The translations under genes and the position numbers were made by a program. A stretch of DNA of 64,000 nucleotides from the NCBI GenBank assembly GCA_037447605.1, contig CM074805.1, positions 3,713,320 to 3,777,319 on the forward strand, in the 5' to 3' direction. Source of the DNA: Zygnema circumcarinatum. Its lineage: Eukaryota > Streptophyta > Zygnematophyceae > Zygnematales > Zygnemataceae. Below the pieces are notes generated by a model, which searched no databases, was not told the origin of the DNA, and was given only the letters and a program-made list of their open reading frames with translations. Shown here one piece after another: positions 24,101 to 35,606 of this stretch (position 1 is the first letter of the stretch; the number at the start of each line of letters is the position of its first letter).

Positions 24101-26700
24101 GGTGGGTCCTCAAAAGGGTCATCCAGAACATGGGTGTGCTTTATTCTGCACCAGCACAAGAAAAGTTGGCAATGACTGTGACTAGGTGCACCTCAGAAAA
24201 GTGGCAATCCGACGTTTACACGAAGCTAATGAGCTGGAGAATGTGGAAACTAGATTGTTTACAAAGATTGCCAGAAGAAAGTGAGTATGGAATATCATCT
24301 TGAAGCAGTAATGCTAGCGTTTTATTCCAAGTACCGATCACCAGCTACCAGTACGAGCTAACTTCCACTTTTGACACACCAAATGGTGATCTGATGAGCC
24401 GCACGGAGCTCCTCAGTGTTTGAAGCGAGCCATCCGCTGCACGAACCAGACGAACCGTGATGGGATCACTGGAGTTGAACGCACGCTACCAAGTGCCCCT
24501 ACCAGAGTTCCACCAAAAGGCTGCGTTCAGGCTCGGAGAGAAATCTGACCTGATGTTCTTGTACGGCCGCCCCTCCCCGTCCACATACGCCTCATTGATG
24601 CGCATCAGCGTGTCCAGGCCCTCCGCTACCTCACCAAAAATCTGCAATTACATTCACAGTCAAAGTCACAGCCACATCCACATCCTTCACCAATCTGTGG
24701 CTTCACCGACCTCTTCCGGAGTCCTTTCCCTTGGCGGCTAGTACATAGAGAGCATTCGGTTAGCAATGGGCATCAAGACATCTGTAACTGCGCAGACGCC
24801 CTGAAGGTGTGCACATGGCAGAAGCGCGTACTGTATGTTTGCCATCCAAGGAATCAATATGCGCTCGTGTGGTAATGTAGAACTGTTCCAAGCACCCAAA
24901 CGTTCGTTGAAACACGTCAGATCCTGTTCAGTTGTCTCTCTCTTTAATTGTTGCAAGAAAAATCCTGGACAAACATGCAGGTTTCAAACAAATTCCAGCA
25001 TCCACTCACGGAATAGCATATGCAGCCTTAACCTGAGCTCGCTACTGTAACTGCATACAAATAGGCTCCCCCATTTGGCAGAACAAACTCCACAGTTGAA
25101 TGCGCTTGAAGTGATAGGACGATGTTCTGCCTTTGTCTTCGAAGCCAGTCAACTATCAATGGATGAATAAGCTTGACGCACAAGCCCATTTGCTGCGCGT
25201 GCTTGCAGACCAAGTGTTGGGACCTTACCTGCGAAGCATTCAAGTTCTTCCCCAAGCTCGCCATAGCCAGCAGCCCGACCTTCTCGTGCCGCGCCTTCAG
25301 GTCAATCTCATCATCAAAAAATCGCGCCTGGTCACCATGAAGAAATCTGGCATTGTGACGCGCATCACATCTCGCTCAGGTGTAAGGCCACGTAAGTTTT
25401 ATGCCACAGAAAATATTGTGTGGAGTTTTCGCTGCGAAATGAAATTCGATATAACAGAATATAACCCTTTTATTTCATCTTCATTCCCCAATCAACTAGA
25501 TTTGGTGCAGACGATTGAGGTTGAAGTGGACGCTAAAGTGATTCGGTGAAACATCTATTCATCGGTCATATTTAATCACCGCCCTCCGCTGGTCTATTTG
25601 AACCTCCTGTGTCAGATGACAACTGCATCTAATGACTTCTTGTCGTCCCCACTTTACTGTGAAGAAGTCAGTCAATTGTAACCTCCCCATCGACCATACG
25701 TGCAAAAATAATGATAAAAATTTAGTGGTTTTAATTGGGAAAATGCAAAAAATTCAAATTCAAATCAACGAACCCATGGGGGAGAGAAAGTGCACTGACT
25801 TGTAGATAGAATCTCCACCTTGACCGGTCCCAGTGGGGTCGCCGGTCTGCACAATGAAGTCCTTCTGCACATTGTGGAAAAGGCAGTTGTTGTAGTACTT
25901 TATCCTGCACCACACCAGCAGCACGAAGTCGGAACTTAGATTCTTTGGAAAATCCAGGTTTTGAGGAGATATGAAACAAAATAAAACATTCGAAGTGCGC
26001 GATGCATGACAGAGAAAGCGGTCCTTCACTCACTAATAAGGGACGATGCAGACGCAAGAAATGGAACAATTATTAGATGGGAAAATAATTATTGCAGAAC
26101 GGGCCGTAAAAGCAGATAATATGAAGAATTCAAGAAAGACTTCCCACGAAAGTAACAAGCGAATTAACGAATGATCCGGTTGCAGCAATTGTGCAGGTGG
26201 TGATAGCAAACAATAATGTTAAAATAAGAGAAGCTCGTCGTTCAAATTACACTTACACAGTATAGAATAGCTAATTAACTCATGCACGCATACAAACAAG
26301 TGCAGAAAAAATACAACGTTTTATTCTCGAATTAAAAAGATCCTCCGCCATAAGAACATGCTTGGACATCCCTCCGAAGTACGCACTACCAGTCATGCAT
26401 ACGACCGCTTAAGAAGAGAACTAATGAATAACGGATAATGCATGAAGATATTTAGGGCAAAAAGCCGCTAGCTATGTCACGGCCGCTTTGCGGCTCGCGC
26501 GTAGGAGCTCCGAAGCACTGCTGCTTGAAGCCTCTATGCACGAGAGAGAGGCAAACAAGGCCCACAGTCCCAGTCCCAATCCCCGGCTCTGCCAGAGCGT
26601 ACTTGCAGAGCTTGAGGAAGTTTTTGCACGTGAGGGGGCACTTTTCCGGGAAGAGGTCCACGACCAGCTCGCCGAGGCTGGTCTCCAGCAGCACGGCCAT
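21167..26700 (-). CDS. multidomain cyclophilin, PPIL4/CYP59 type
   Basis: Nuclear peptidyl-prolyl isomerase that in plants (CYP59) binds the RNA polymerase II C-terminal domain and RNA. Fourteen exons, minus strand: 26700-26603, 25904-25800, 25346-25229, 24882-24832, 24641-24550, 24145-24046, 23715-23596, 23373-23296, 23162-23116, 22939-22884, 22747-22707, 22558-22447, 22181-21992, 21800-21167. All joins hold frame; 613 residues. Order: divergent cyclophilin domain (about 1-165) from [20 protein letters not shown] through [37 protein letters not shown] and [11 protein letters not shown]; linker with [17 protein letters not shown] (about 240-320) with [11 protein letters not shown] and CYAFVEFENKE; CCHC zinc knuckle [14 protein letters not shown]; then an Arg/Glu/Asp-rich tail of about 210 residues in one exon. 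The order matches the family exactly. Confidence 0.95.
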
Positions 26701-26847
26701 GGCGCCGCGCAGACTGCGACTGAGGCCCGCCGGGAGAGGAAGAGGGACAAGGCATAAGAATACTTGTACTTTTTGTTGGGAGCATTACAATTTTGTTTTT
26801 TATTTATTTATAATTAATAATTTGGTTCTCGAAACCACAGCAAGTGA

Positions 26848-26918
26848 GTGCCAGTGGTCTAGTGGTAGAATAGCACCCTGCCACGGTGCAGACCCGGGTT
26901 CGATTCCCGGCTGGCACA
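26848..26918 (+). tRNA. tRNA-Gly (GCC)
   Basis: 71 nt cloverleaf: acceptor GTGCCAG pairs perfectly with CTGGCAC, D arm with TGGTCTAGTGGTA, anticodon GCC at 26880-26882, and T arm CCGGG-TTCGATT-CCCGG. T-rich termination signals follow (GTTTTGTTTTC). A second gene with the same sequence is at 42736-42806 on the other strand, with a similar 3' flank. Confidence 0.96.
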
Positions 26919-27635
26919 GTGTTTTGTTTTCGTGTCGCACATGGGCCAGCGTTTTGTTTTCGCGTCGCAGACGCAAGTGCGGGTGATGTAGCAATGAGTC
27001 CCAAACGGGCATTCGTCAAATTCGTGATTTTTCGAGAAAGTTCCGTAAATACCGAAAATAAAACTTAGAAAAGAAACTTCGTTTTTTTTTTCCTGAAAAT
27101 AGAGCCGCCCGTTCAACATGGAGGACAAAAACACCCTGCATGAGGCGTGCCAATTTTGCAGATGAAACGAAATGATGCCTGCCTGCCTGCCCGCCCGCCC
27201 GTCGTTGGCCCGCCTGCTTGCCTGCCAGCTTTTGCTTCTCTGGCTGCAGTTTTCAAGCCTGAGATGCTGGCAGTGACGAAGGACAAGAGAGTGCTCAAGT
27301 TCCAACCATGCGACCTTTGCGGCTACTTCGAGGGAGGGCTTCAAGCGTTGTGGAGCCGAGGCGTAGCTTTCCGCTCCTCGCTCTTTTCTTTTGTGCTTAG
27401 GTCCTTTGCGACCAGTTCCTCGTGGTTCCCCATGCTGTTTATGTTCATGTACATGTGATGACATCATCGCCATCGTGAGCTCAATGCCACTTCCTCTCTC
27501 CAAGCAGGCCACGAAGACAAGTTTGGTCTCAAGGTCACTGACAGAAACAGAAACATAAAGCAGAAACAGTTTATTTTTTTAAACAGCGATTTCGGATTTT
27601 TTTTTTTGGAAAGCCAAAATCCTTAATTTCTTATG
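26919..27635. repeat. fold-back family R1 copy and its extended segment
   Basis: 27310-27500 matches the right arm of the 10.7-11.1 kb element over about 190 bp (GAGCTCAATGCCACTTCC, TTCCTCGTGGTTCC, TAGCTTTCCGCTCC). 27437-27635 is almost identical to 42255-42447, up to CTTAATTTCTTATG. T-rich tracts lie at 27078-27090 and 27598-27609. No gene is supported, although long minus-strand open frames cross it. Confidence 0.7.
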
Positions 27636-28605
27636 CGGTACGGTTGCAACCATTGACAATCGTTGTTTGTTTTTGTCCCGTCGCAATGGTTGGCGACCTT
27701 GGAATGAAGTCGTTGCAACGATGGGCCATGGTTTGCAACGTTGCCAACCATTGCCGCCGGCCCTTCAATTCCAAGGTTGCCCACCATTGGCGATCGTTGT
27801 TTAGGGCCGGCGGCAATGGTTGGCGACATTGAAAACCATTGCCAATGGTTGCAACCATTGAATTCCAATGGTTGCCAACCATTGCGACGGGACCGAAACA
27901 AGCATTGCCACTGGTTCCAACCATTGCCGCCGGTCCCAAACAACCATTGCCGAAAGGAGGTGTCCGATGGAGAAAACAAAACAGAAAACAAAGACCAAAA
28001 TAAAACACTTGGACATCGTACACGTGGTGCGATCATACCTAGGCTACTACGCCGGATCCCATCAGTACTCCGCAGCTAAGCGCCTGTGGGCCGGAATAGT
28101 ACTGTGATGGGTGACGTCCCGGGAAGTCCCGGTGTCGTACCCACACATTTTACTCTTTTCTTTCATTTCTGGAAATGGTCAAACATCAACATCGATGGTG
28201 TGACCAATCATGTTGGACATTGTCCTTGACCTGTTCTTGGCTGACGTCACAAGGTGACGCCTTGGCGGACTGCTTGTCTCGGCAAGCCGGTCCGAAACAG
28301 CAATTGCCAAATGGTTGGAACCATCGCCGCCGACCGACACAACCATTGCCATCGGACCGAAACAACCATTGCCATCGGACCGAAACAACCATTGCCTACC
28401 AGTTGCTACCCAGCCCTAAAACAACTATTGCCAATGGTTGGCAATCTTGGAATTCAAGGGCCGGCGGGCGGCAACGGTTGGCAACATTGAAAACCATGGC
28501 CCATCGTTGCAACCACTGCATTCCAAGGTCGCCAACCATTGCGACGGGACAAAAACAAACAACGATTGCCAATGGTTCCAACCATACCATTGCCTGCGGT
28601 ACTTT
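27636..28605. repeat. large inverted repeat (fold-back) enclosing a 5S rRNA gene
   Basis: The left arm (about 27636-27960) and right arm (about 28290-28605) are inverted copies. For example CAATCGTTGTTTGTTTTTGT, CCCGTCGCAATGGTTGGCGA and CGATGGGCCATGGTT on the left reappear reverse-complemented at about 28490-28575. Both arms are built from short modules of AACCATTGCC / GGCAATGGTT and GCCGCCGGTCC type, themselves often in opposite directions. The central 330 bp is not part of the arms and carries the 5S gene and a unique flank. No transposase is encoded. Confidence 0.8.
28024..28144 (+). rRNA. 5S rRNA gene
   Basis: About 121 nt matching plant 5S: GTGCGATCATACC at the 5' end, GCCGGATCCCATCAG, the internal control region CGCAGCTAAGCGCC, GTACTGTGATGGGTGAC, then GGGAAGTCCCGGTGTCGTACC. 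A TTTT terminator is at 28148-28151. It is a single copy in the window, located in the loop of an inverted repeat, not in a tandem array. A 3' fragment recurs near 41627. Confidence 0.92.
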
Positions 28606-28749
28606 GCCTGCGGTCGCTTTTAGGTACTTGGGTGGAACATATCAGCGGGCGGGTACTCTACTGTTACGTGCACGGCGCATGTTGAAGCACCGCCGGCGGT
28701 CGGGGAGAGAGAGAGGGAGTGGAGGGGCAGGGAGGGCAGAGGGAGAGCG

Positions 28750-29780
28750 ATGCGGCGATCAACAGTGCCTGCAGCTGGACATTCTGTGAGAAGGGGAGAA
28801 CCAGAGGGGTTACATCACATCTATATGTTGCGGGAGACACGTCGCGGGGAGGAACAACCTTTTGTGAAAGGGTAGGAAGTCCCGATTTGGAGTCAGTTCA
28901 AAGAGGCAGGAGTCTCAGATGAGGAGAGTCGTTCCCAAACAACTATTGAATACTTGCTTAAGGAAGTTCAATTTCTTGGAGACAAGGTTTGTATTTTTTG
29001 GGTGGATTTCGTGATTTTTTTGTCTGATTCAATATATCCAATCCTTTCTTGTCGCAATTTGTTGCATGTTTTACCTTCAAATCTGGAGGATTTCTACTGC
29101 AATCTGAAGACATTTGTTCGTGATAAAGATTCTTTGACAAGCGTTATTGAAGTGAAGAGTTGAATGGTGACAGCTGGATAGATATCGGTATAATGAGAGT
29201 ATCTTGTTCCAAGAAGGTGAAGAGCGGCGTGTAGAATATGAGCGAGCGATTGCGAAATGTAATGCTACCGAGGAGGCTTTGTTGCAAGAGAGAACTGCAC
29301 GAAAAATGGAACAATCAGAACTACGAAAAGAGATCAACCTGCTGAGAGGAGCACTGGTTTTGGAGCAGCAATGTGTCGAAGTTGTGAGGATTCTCTTAAC
29401 CTTGTCGTTCGCATTCCCTTCAATCACCGAATTGTGTCTTCTTTCTTGCAGTCGTGATCGAAGGGATGTTTGCAGGCAAGGTGTTAATTATTTGTGGTGC
29501 AGTTGATGCTTAAATGCGTATGAAATTTATGTTTGTGGCTCTCTGTGCAATGTTCTTTCTATATTCGAATCACTTGCTGCAGAAGGAGATGGAGATCGGA
29601 AGACTATTGACAGAGAAAGAGGAGATTCAGCAGAAAGTTGACGAGAAGGTGAGGGAAATCGTAACCTTAGCTGAAAAGGCGGTGGAGCTGAAAGATGAGG
29701 CGATGCGTAAGATGTCTCAAGCAGAGCGAGCGATGGAAGCAGCACAGCTGAAGACGGCGGGCCTAGATCTAAAGGATTAG
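28750..29780 (+). CDS. small coiled-coil protein, unrecognised
   Basis: Proposed exons 28750-28863, 28897-28986, 29174-29383 and 29583-29780 (stop TAG), GT-AG, all phase 0, 203 residues. The first join gives EEQPF-FKEAG across a very short 33-nt intron, which is the weakest part of the model. Residues from about 50 on are charged and heptad-like, with TIEYLLKEVQFLGDK, RRVEYERAIAKCNATEEALL, RKMEQSELRKEINLLRGAL, EIGRLLTEKEEIQQKVDEKV and AEKAVELKDEAMRKMSQAER. It should form a long coiled coil. I do not recognise the family. The start codon is only about 150 bp from the fold-back element, so its promoter may lie in or next to that repeat. Confidence 0.6.
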
Positions 29781-30469
29781 GTCTTAGAAATTCAGTGAGT
29801 CATCTCATTTCTCGCTACGTCACTTGGTGCTACGATTGGGACTTCTTAAATCCTGGAATACAGGTTGCAATGTCAAACGAATGAATTATCTTGCGTTGAG
29901 TTCATAGGGGTACCTCCATGAGGCGATTGGCAGCAACTGGAGCCTAATATGACGGACATACAAAAGAGGCTGGAGCAGCGCAACTATTTAACAGTAAAAG
30001 TGCTTTTTGCCATAGGTGCATTTGTAGAGGTCGTCAGTTGACATGCATTACTTAACATCGACACTGGGAGTATGAACATGATTTTTCTCAATTGCAATAA
30101 AGCCGCCATGTCACATGGCATGACATTGCTCATTCCATTGCAAAATGCGAAGTAGCAGACTTTTTTGAATGGTCTACCATCCCATAGTTAGGTGAGCATG
30201 ACATGGCATGTGCAGCATCATGACATGCGTGGACATGGCCTAGTGACCCGGTGTGCATTTGTCAGAATTGGGTCCGATGTTCAAGCGATCCAAACCGCTT
30301 CAACATTGAGGACATAAAACCAGAACAGTTACGGAGATTGAAGACCTTCATGCTTGTAGGATCGCAGGGCGTTACATGAAAAAGTGAGAGATGAATAAGA
30401 CGCTTACAACAGCATGGGAAGGCCGCATGTGTGCAAGTCTGACAGGCTGCCTGCCTTTCAAGCCCATTA
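29781..30469. other. intergenic
   Basis: AT-balanced sequence with repeated CATGACATG-type words at 30110-30240. No gene or RNA is supported. Confidence 0.5.
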
Positions 30470-30774
30470 TGTAACAACTGAAAAACGCCTCGTCAGTCTG
30501 CGCGGAATCACACACCAGCACTCCGAGTTCAGCGAGAGAGGGCAGGAAAGAGAGAGAGAGAGAGCAAGAACTTCAGAGGGTGGCGCAGCCCCGAGCGGGG
30601 GTGCAACCGAATGCCGGTACGTTGGTTGGGTGACGACAGTCACCCACGCCCCTTTACGCTTCCCCCGTCGAACCTCCTACCAGCATGGAGGATTGGAAGC
30701 AGGGCTGTCCAATGGCAGACCGCCACGTGTTCCTCTCTGACTCGAATGGGTCAGAGGTGTACAACGTACGAATG
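30470..30774 (-). repeat. LTR of the minus-strand chromovirus copy (3' LTR)
   Basis: Read on the minus strand it matches the LTR at 35330-35606 in order: ACCCATTCGA, GCTTCCAATCCTCCAT, GAGGTTC-AC-GGGAAGC, GGTGACTG-TGTCACCCAA-CCAACG, a CT-rich stretch, and the terminal TTGTTACA or TTGTTACA-like end. It follows the pol remnant directly after the N gap at 30775-30784. Confidence 0.7.
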
Positions 30775-30784
30775 NNNNNNNNNN
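30775..30784. other. assembly gap (10 N)
   Basis: Ten N bases inside the minus-strand retroelement, at the same point of pol as the second gap at 41085-41094. Confidence 1.
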
Positions 30785-33700
30785 GGGAAGATCGACCCTT
30801 TCTCACAAGACGGTGGGCTTGAATGGTTTCAACTTCATACTCAAGTTCACCCTCAAGCTCCACTGGTGGGGGAGGTGGCTGGATCCTCCCATCGCTACGG
30901 TAGACTTTTAGCAAGCCCACATGAAAGACCGGATGCACCTTCATGTGGGATGGTAAATCCAACCTGTAAGCGACATCATTGATTCGCTTCACGACCTTAA
31001 AAGGTCCTATGAAACGGGGCCACAGCTTACGTGTTCCGCCATAAGCTTTGAGTCTTAAGTTCGCCGTACTCAGCAACACCTCATCGCCTTCATTGAAGGT
31101 GAGTTGGGTACGGTGACGGTCAACATAGGCCTTTGTCACATCGTCGCTACAGGTCCGCTTCAAGTAGCTGGCTCTGCACATTCACGACAAAAGATTTGAT
31201 CAAGGAGGTTGAGTCCCATCACCTCTCAAATTTCCAAGGATCGGGGGGTTCTGTGGACGCTTGAGGTTCCATGGGACGTGGGGTCATCCCTTTGGTCGCA
31301 GTGGGATTTGCAGGACGCCGCCAAAGTTCAAGAAGCAGCGGGTGGTACCAATGGACTCCCCTCGAAAGCATTATTGATGGCGTACTCGCCATCGGGAGTG
31401 CCGCCCACCCATCCGGTAGGTCTCATACGCCGAGGTAATCCTCCAGATCCTCGCTCTCACCCGCTCCGGGTTTGGCCATCGGTTTGGCGTGGTGGAAAGC
31501 CGTACTCAACGCCCGCTGGTCCCAACGATTTGAGCACTTCCGCCCAAAATGGCCGGTGAATCGTGGATCGCGGTTAGACACAATTTCTGACTGAAGACCA
31601 TGCTGGCTCCACACTTTGTCAACATACAACCGTGCAATGTCGTCGGCCCCAGCTGTCTTATTAGTTGGTGCAAAATGCACCATCTTGCTAAGCCGATCGA
31701 CAAAGACGAGGATGGCGTCATGCCCCCGAGGGGTCACAGGAAGATTTGTGATCAGGTCCATACCCACACTATCCCATTTCCGAAAAGGAGGTGTGTGAGG
31801 GGTTGCGCCGCCGTGGATCCCCGCCAAAGGCGGGTTTGTTTCGCTGACAAGTTGGACAAGCGAGTACATACGCTTTCACTTCCCTCGAGAGTCCAGGCCA
31901 CCAGAACTCTCGGAGCAGTGCCTCACGGGTTTTGGCAACTCCCATGTGACCTCGGTACGGAGGATCATGTAGCTCACCCAGAATGAGCTGCCGTACAGTC
32001 CCGGCCTTGGGCACGACCAACTGCTGGCCGTGGTACCAAAATCCGTCCTTAGACACCACTTTGTCCTTATAGCTACTACCTGGCCATCCGAATTAGAAGC
32101 GATCACTAGCGTCTCTCCCCGGATCATCCGTCTGGTGGACGTAGCAGAGGCTGACCGTCACCGGTGAGGACTACACGTTACACCGGAAAGATTTAGACTT
32201 TGCCGGCTCGCCCCCTACCCCGCTTCATCTCGTCCCCAACAACACCCTAGCCTAATTTGAGTGCACCATCCAGCAAGATGCCGGGTCGCCGCCGCTGGTC
32301 GGCCATTCAAATTTTCCGGTCGATAAGCAATTCCACCGGCAAATAAACCTTTGGAGGAACTCGCATCACCAGGTTCGCTGCCTAGACAATAAGGTCCGTT
32401 GGGTAGAGAGAAACGCCACGGGCGGTGTGTCGCGACGCGACACGCTTTCGCCCTCTAAATAGCACCGCCATGTCCTCGTATGCACCACCGCAGCGCCTCG
32501 CTCGCTGGTGTAATAGTTGAGCCACCGATTCATTTTTATGCACTTTCATACGCGCTGACCATCTTAGCAACAAGATCTACACTCCAAGGCTTAACTCGGC
32601 ATCACAAACCACTTTTGCTAAGGTTTGGACGGTCCGCCAAACGAGAGTGGGTGCGTAACAAGTGCATGGCGCACACCTTCAATGTAACCGGCATCCGTGG
32701 GTCCATGTAAAGGGACACCTGAACGGTCAAATTAGTCAGCCGGCGGAGTAACCAACTTACTAAACCCTTGGATGAACTTACGAAAATAGTTCGCAAATCC
32801 CAAGAAGGACCTCAACTGATGCAAGTCAGTCGAGGGTGCCCAAGTTTCTACCGCTGAAACTTTGGCAGGGTCTGGCCGAAGGCCCTGATCATTGAGAATA
32901 TGCCCAAGAGGTGCCAACCATACCGCATGAAGTGACACTTCTTCCTCTTGGCATAAACTCGTGTTTCCTCGTGGTCTTCAAACACTTTCCTAACGTGTTC
33001 AAGATGTTCTCCTCTGCCTTATCAAGATTACGGATATCAATGAGGTAAAACCAAACAAACTCGCCCATGCCGGCGAACATTTCGTTCGATGTACTGAAAG
33101 TTTGCCGGAGCATTAGTCAATCCAAAGGGCAATACCTTAGATTGGAAATGACCAATCGGCGTCCGGAACGCAGTTTTTGGCACATCAACTTCCGTGACGC
33201 GGATCTGATGGTACCCCTGAGCAAGATCAAGTGATGTAAATACTTTGGCACCGCGGAAGACGATCCAATCGTGATCATCAATACGTGGTAAAACGAAATC
33301 CGCTCTTACAAAGCGACTGTTGGCGCCATAATCAATGCATCCTCAAATGAACCATCTTTCTTCCCAAATGTCAAGATGGGCGCCCCAAAGGGGCCTGACC
33401 GGGTTCTATCCGCCCCTTTTCACGAAGTTGCCAATCGCTGCGATCTCTTCGTTTCTTTCGGCTTAACCGGAGAGGATCGCCGCCATGCTTTGCTCGTGTC
33501 AAGAGGGATTGTGTGCCCCACCCTCTCTCGCATGGTGGCAACCCTTTTTCAGCGTCGCCGTACATCCTCAACTCATCCAAATGCGTTGGATTTTGGGTGA
33601 ACGCAATGGGTATAGGCCATCCGTGATGCGGATCTCGCCATTCCTCGATCTTTCGTCATGAACATCCCGCGCATGCCATGACATGCACCATGAACAAGGT

Positions 33701-34920
33701 GCAACCTTCCATAACCCACAATTGCATACCGAAAGCACGATAAGGAGTAAAGAGTCGCTTGATAGCGAGGGATGTGGCTCGCCAGGTGCGTAAGCCGCCC
33801 GTCACCACTGTAAGTAATGCAATGGGATGAAAGTCCATTTGTGTTTTGACCATGGTTAACCAAGCACCCCCAAAATAACATCACACTGGGCCAGCTTGTG
33901 TTAGAAGACACTTGGACCGCCTTTGTGCAGGATTGGAGCTTGATCTGAGTGTGACGCTACCAGAGATCCGCCCTTTAAGGCCCATCCCCTCAAAAGTAAC
34001 ACTTTCTCAATGGGGACTGGTGGGTCAACCCAAATCTTCGCGGTGAACGCAGTAACTAACAAAAGCTAGCATTCGCCTGCAAGTATCTAGCAAGAGGAAC
34101 CGGGCCGGGTGGCCATTGGTCACCCGGCGAAGGTCATGGCACGATGGGCAAGGTGGAACATAGATCGCACTATATGCGAAGGTTGAGGACGAGCCGTCCT
34201 CCACACCAATGTGTAGGTGATCCAACCAGTGAACTGGGGGACCCTTCCATCGACTGCACCAACTTGTGCCCTTTCCTCAACTGCTTTCACCAACCGCCAA
34301 GGGCGCTGAAAGGTGTGAACCGCCATGTACGAGGAACCAAGACATGCAAATGCAAGGATATGGGATGTGTCCCGCATGACATGCACGGTATTCATGGCAC
34401 AATTCACCAAGACATCATTACCCAGGACATTGAGGATAAACACAGTCCATTGACCATGCATCAGCACATCCATAAACCCAGGAGGAGTCACTACAGTGGC
34501 AGGGGAAAGAGAAATGGAAGAAGGGAGTACATCAAACACAAAAAGATCTTGCACTCCCAAAGTCCTGCCCACCAAATTAAGAATGTCCGAGGTTCTAAGA
34601 AACAATAGTCTCTTATCCTTGATGGCAGCCCCATTCCCTCCCCCTAGCCTAGCATGTCCACCAGCAACGACCCCTAAGCTGCTGGTGGGTTGGGGTTTTC
34701 CGGCCCCTTGCCCTTCTTGTCCTTGGTGCTGAGGCAATCCTCGTGGGCCTTATGCCCTCCCCAGGCGCCGAAACACTTGTTCTCCCGGCCGCGATCTTCC
34801 ATTTCCTCTCGAGTCAACTTCTCGCGTCGCAGTAGTTGGTGGGCGGGCGTACCACTTCCTGCATTGCTCTCAAGTATTCTTTTCCTCGGCCAGCCATAGA
34901 TGAGGGTGTAGCAAACGCTA
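30785..34920 (-). mobile_element. Ty3/gypsy chromovirus remnant, minus-strand copy, 5'-truncated
   Basis: Decayed gag-pol read from high to low coordinates. From 5' to 3': gag zinc-knuckle remnant near 34730-34790 (its second Cys replaced by Trp), spacer frame 34120-34737, reverse transcriptase 32730-33400 (HILNDQGLRPDPAKV, LRSFLGFANYFRKFIQGFS), RNase H region about 32150-32710, H2C2 integrase finger 31769-32059 (RQLILGELHDPPYRGHMG, CPTCQRNK), integrase core 31423-31870 (WDSVGMDLITNLPV, SQHGLQSEIVSNRDPRFTGH), and pol C-terminus 30785-31180. Several frameshifts and stops break it, so it is dead. Its chromodomain end is lost in the N gap. The 5' LTR and most of gag are absent. The +strand copy at 35330 is its inverted relative. 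Confidence 0.85.
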
Positions 34921-34985
34921 CGTACTACCCCAAGGGGGGAAGGGTTACGAGCCCCGGCGCGGTTTCTTTTATGTTTCCATCCAAT

Positions 34986-35053
34986 GCAGTATCTAACGGT
35001 TAGGGCATCGGATACCCTATAGGACGACGGAGGTCCTAGGTTCGAACCGTAAG
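34986..35053 (+). repeat. tRNA-like sequence, possible SINE head
   Basis: Contains an A-box-like stretch (TAACGGTTAGGGCATCGGA), a small anticodon-type stem (CCCTATAGG) and a B-box GGTTCGAACC. Acceptor ends do not pair well, so it is more likely a tRNA-derived SINE or a tRNA pseudogene than a working tRNA. It lies between the two head-to-head retroelements. Confidence 0.35.
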
Positions 35054-35329
35054 AACTGGTTCACCCGTGGGGCTGCCACATAATCTCTATGGGCCCCACG
35101 CCACCGCTGTCCCCTCCCTCCTCACTGCAGGGAGGATCACGACTCACCCGCACTCACTGACCAATCCCCGGGTCTCGGGGGGGATTCGCCGCGCCTCGAT
35201 CCCCCTTTTGATTCGCTCGTCTGCATAATAACGGCACTGCTGGTACGGACAACGGTTGGGCCCGACCAAGGCCGCTGTAGTTCTGACTGGTAATCGAGTC
35301 GCGAGATGCCCATGCATATGTTGCGGTTA

Positions 35330-35606
35330 TGCGCTACAATGAATGCGCGAGCATTCAGACAGAATTCTCACCCATTCGAAATGAGAGGGACACGTGCGGC
35401 GCTTTGCTATCGACGCCTTCGCTTCCAATCCTCCATATGCCGGTAGAGGTTCAACTGGGAAGCTGCAGGGCGGGAGGGTGACTGCTGTCACCCAAACCAA
35501 CGCACGCAAGATACAGCACCATCTCGCCGCCTCCCCACTCAAGCTCTCTCTCTCGCTTTGCCGAAAGTAATTCCGCCGCTGCATCAAGAGGCAGCTGCTT
35601 GTTACA
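35330..35606 (+). repeat. 5' LTR of the plus-strand chromovirus copy
   Basis: Ends in GTTACA at 35606 and is followed at 35608 by TGGTATCGAAAGC, close to the TGGTATCAGAGC initiator-methionine tRNA primer-binding site usual in plant LTR elements. Homologous to 30470-30774 in inverted orientation. Confidence 0.7.

Noticed and set aside
26859-27512. 217-codon minus-strand frame
   Set aside because: Crosses the tRNA-Gly gene and an R1 repeat copy; no family resemblance.
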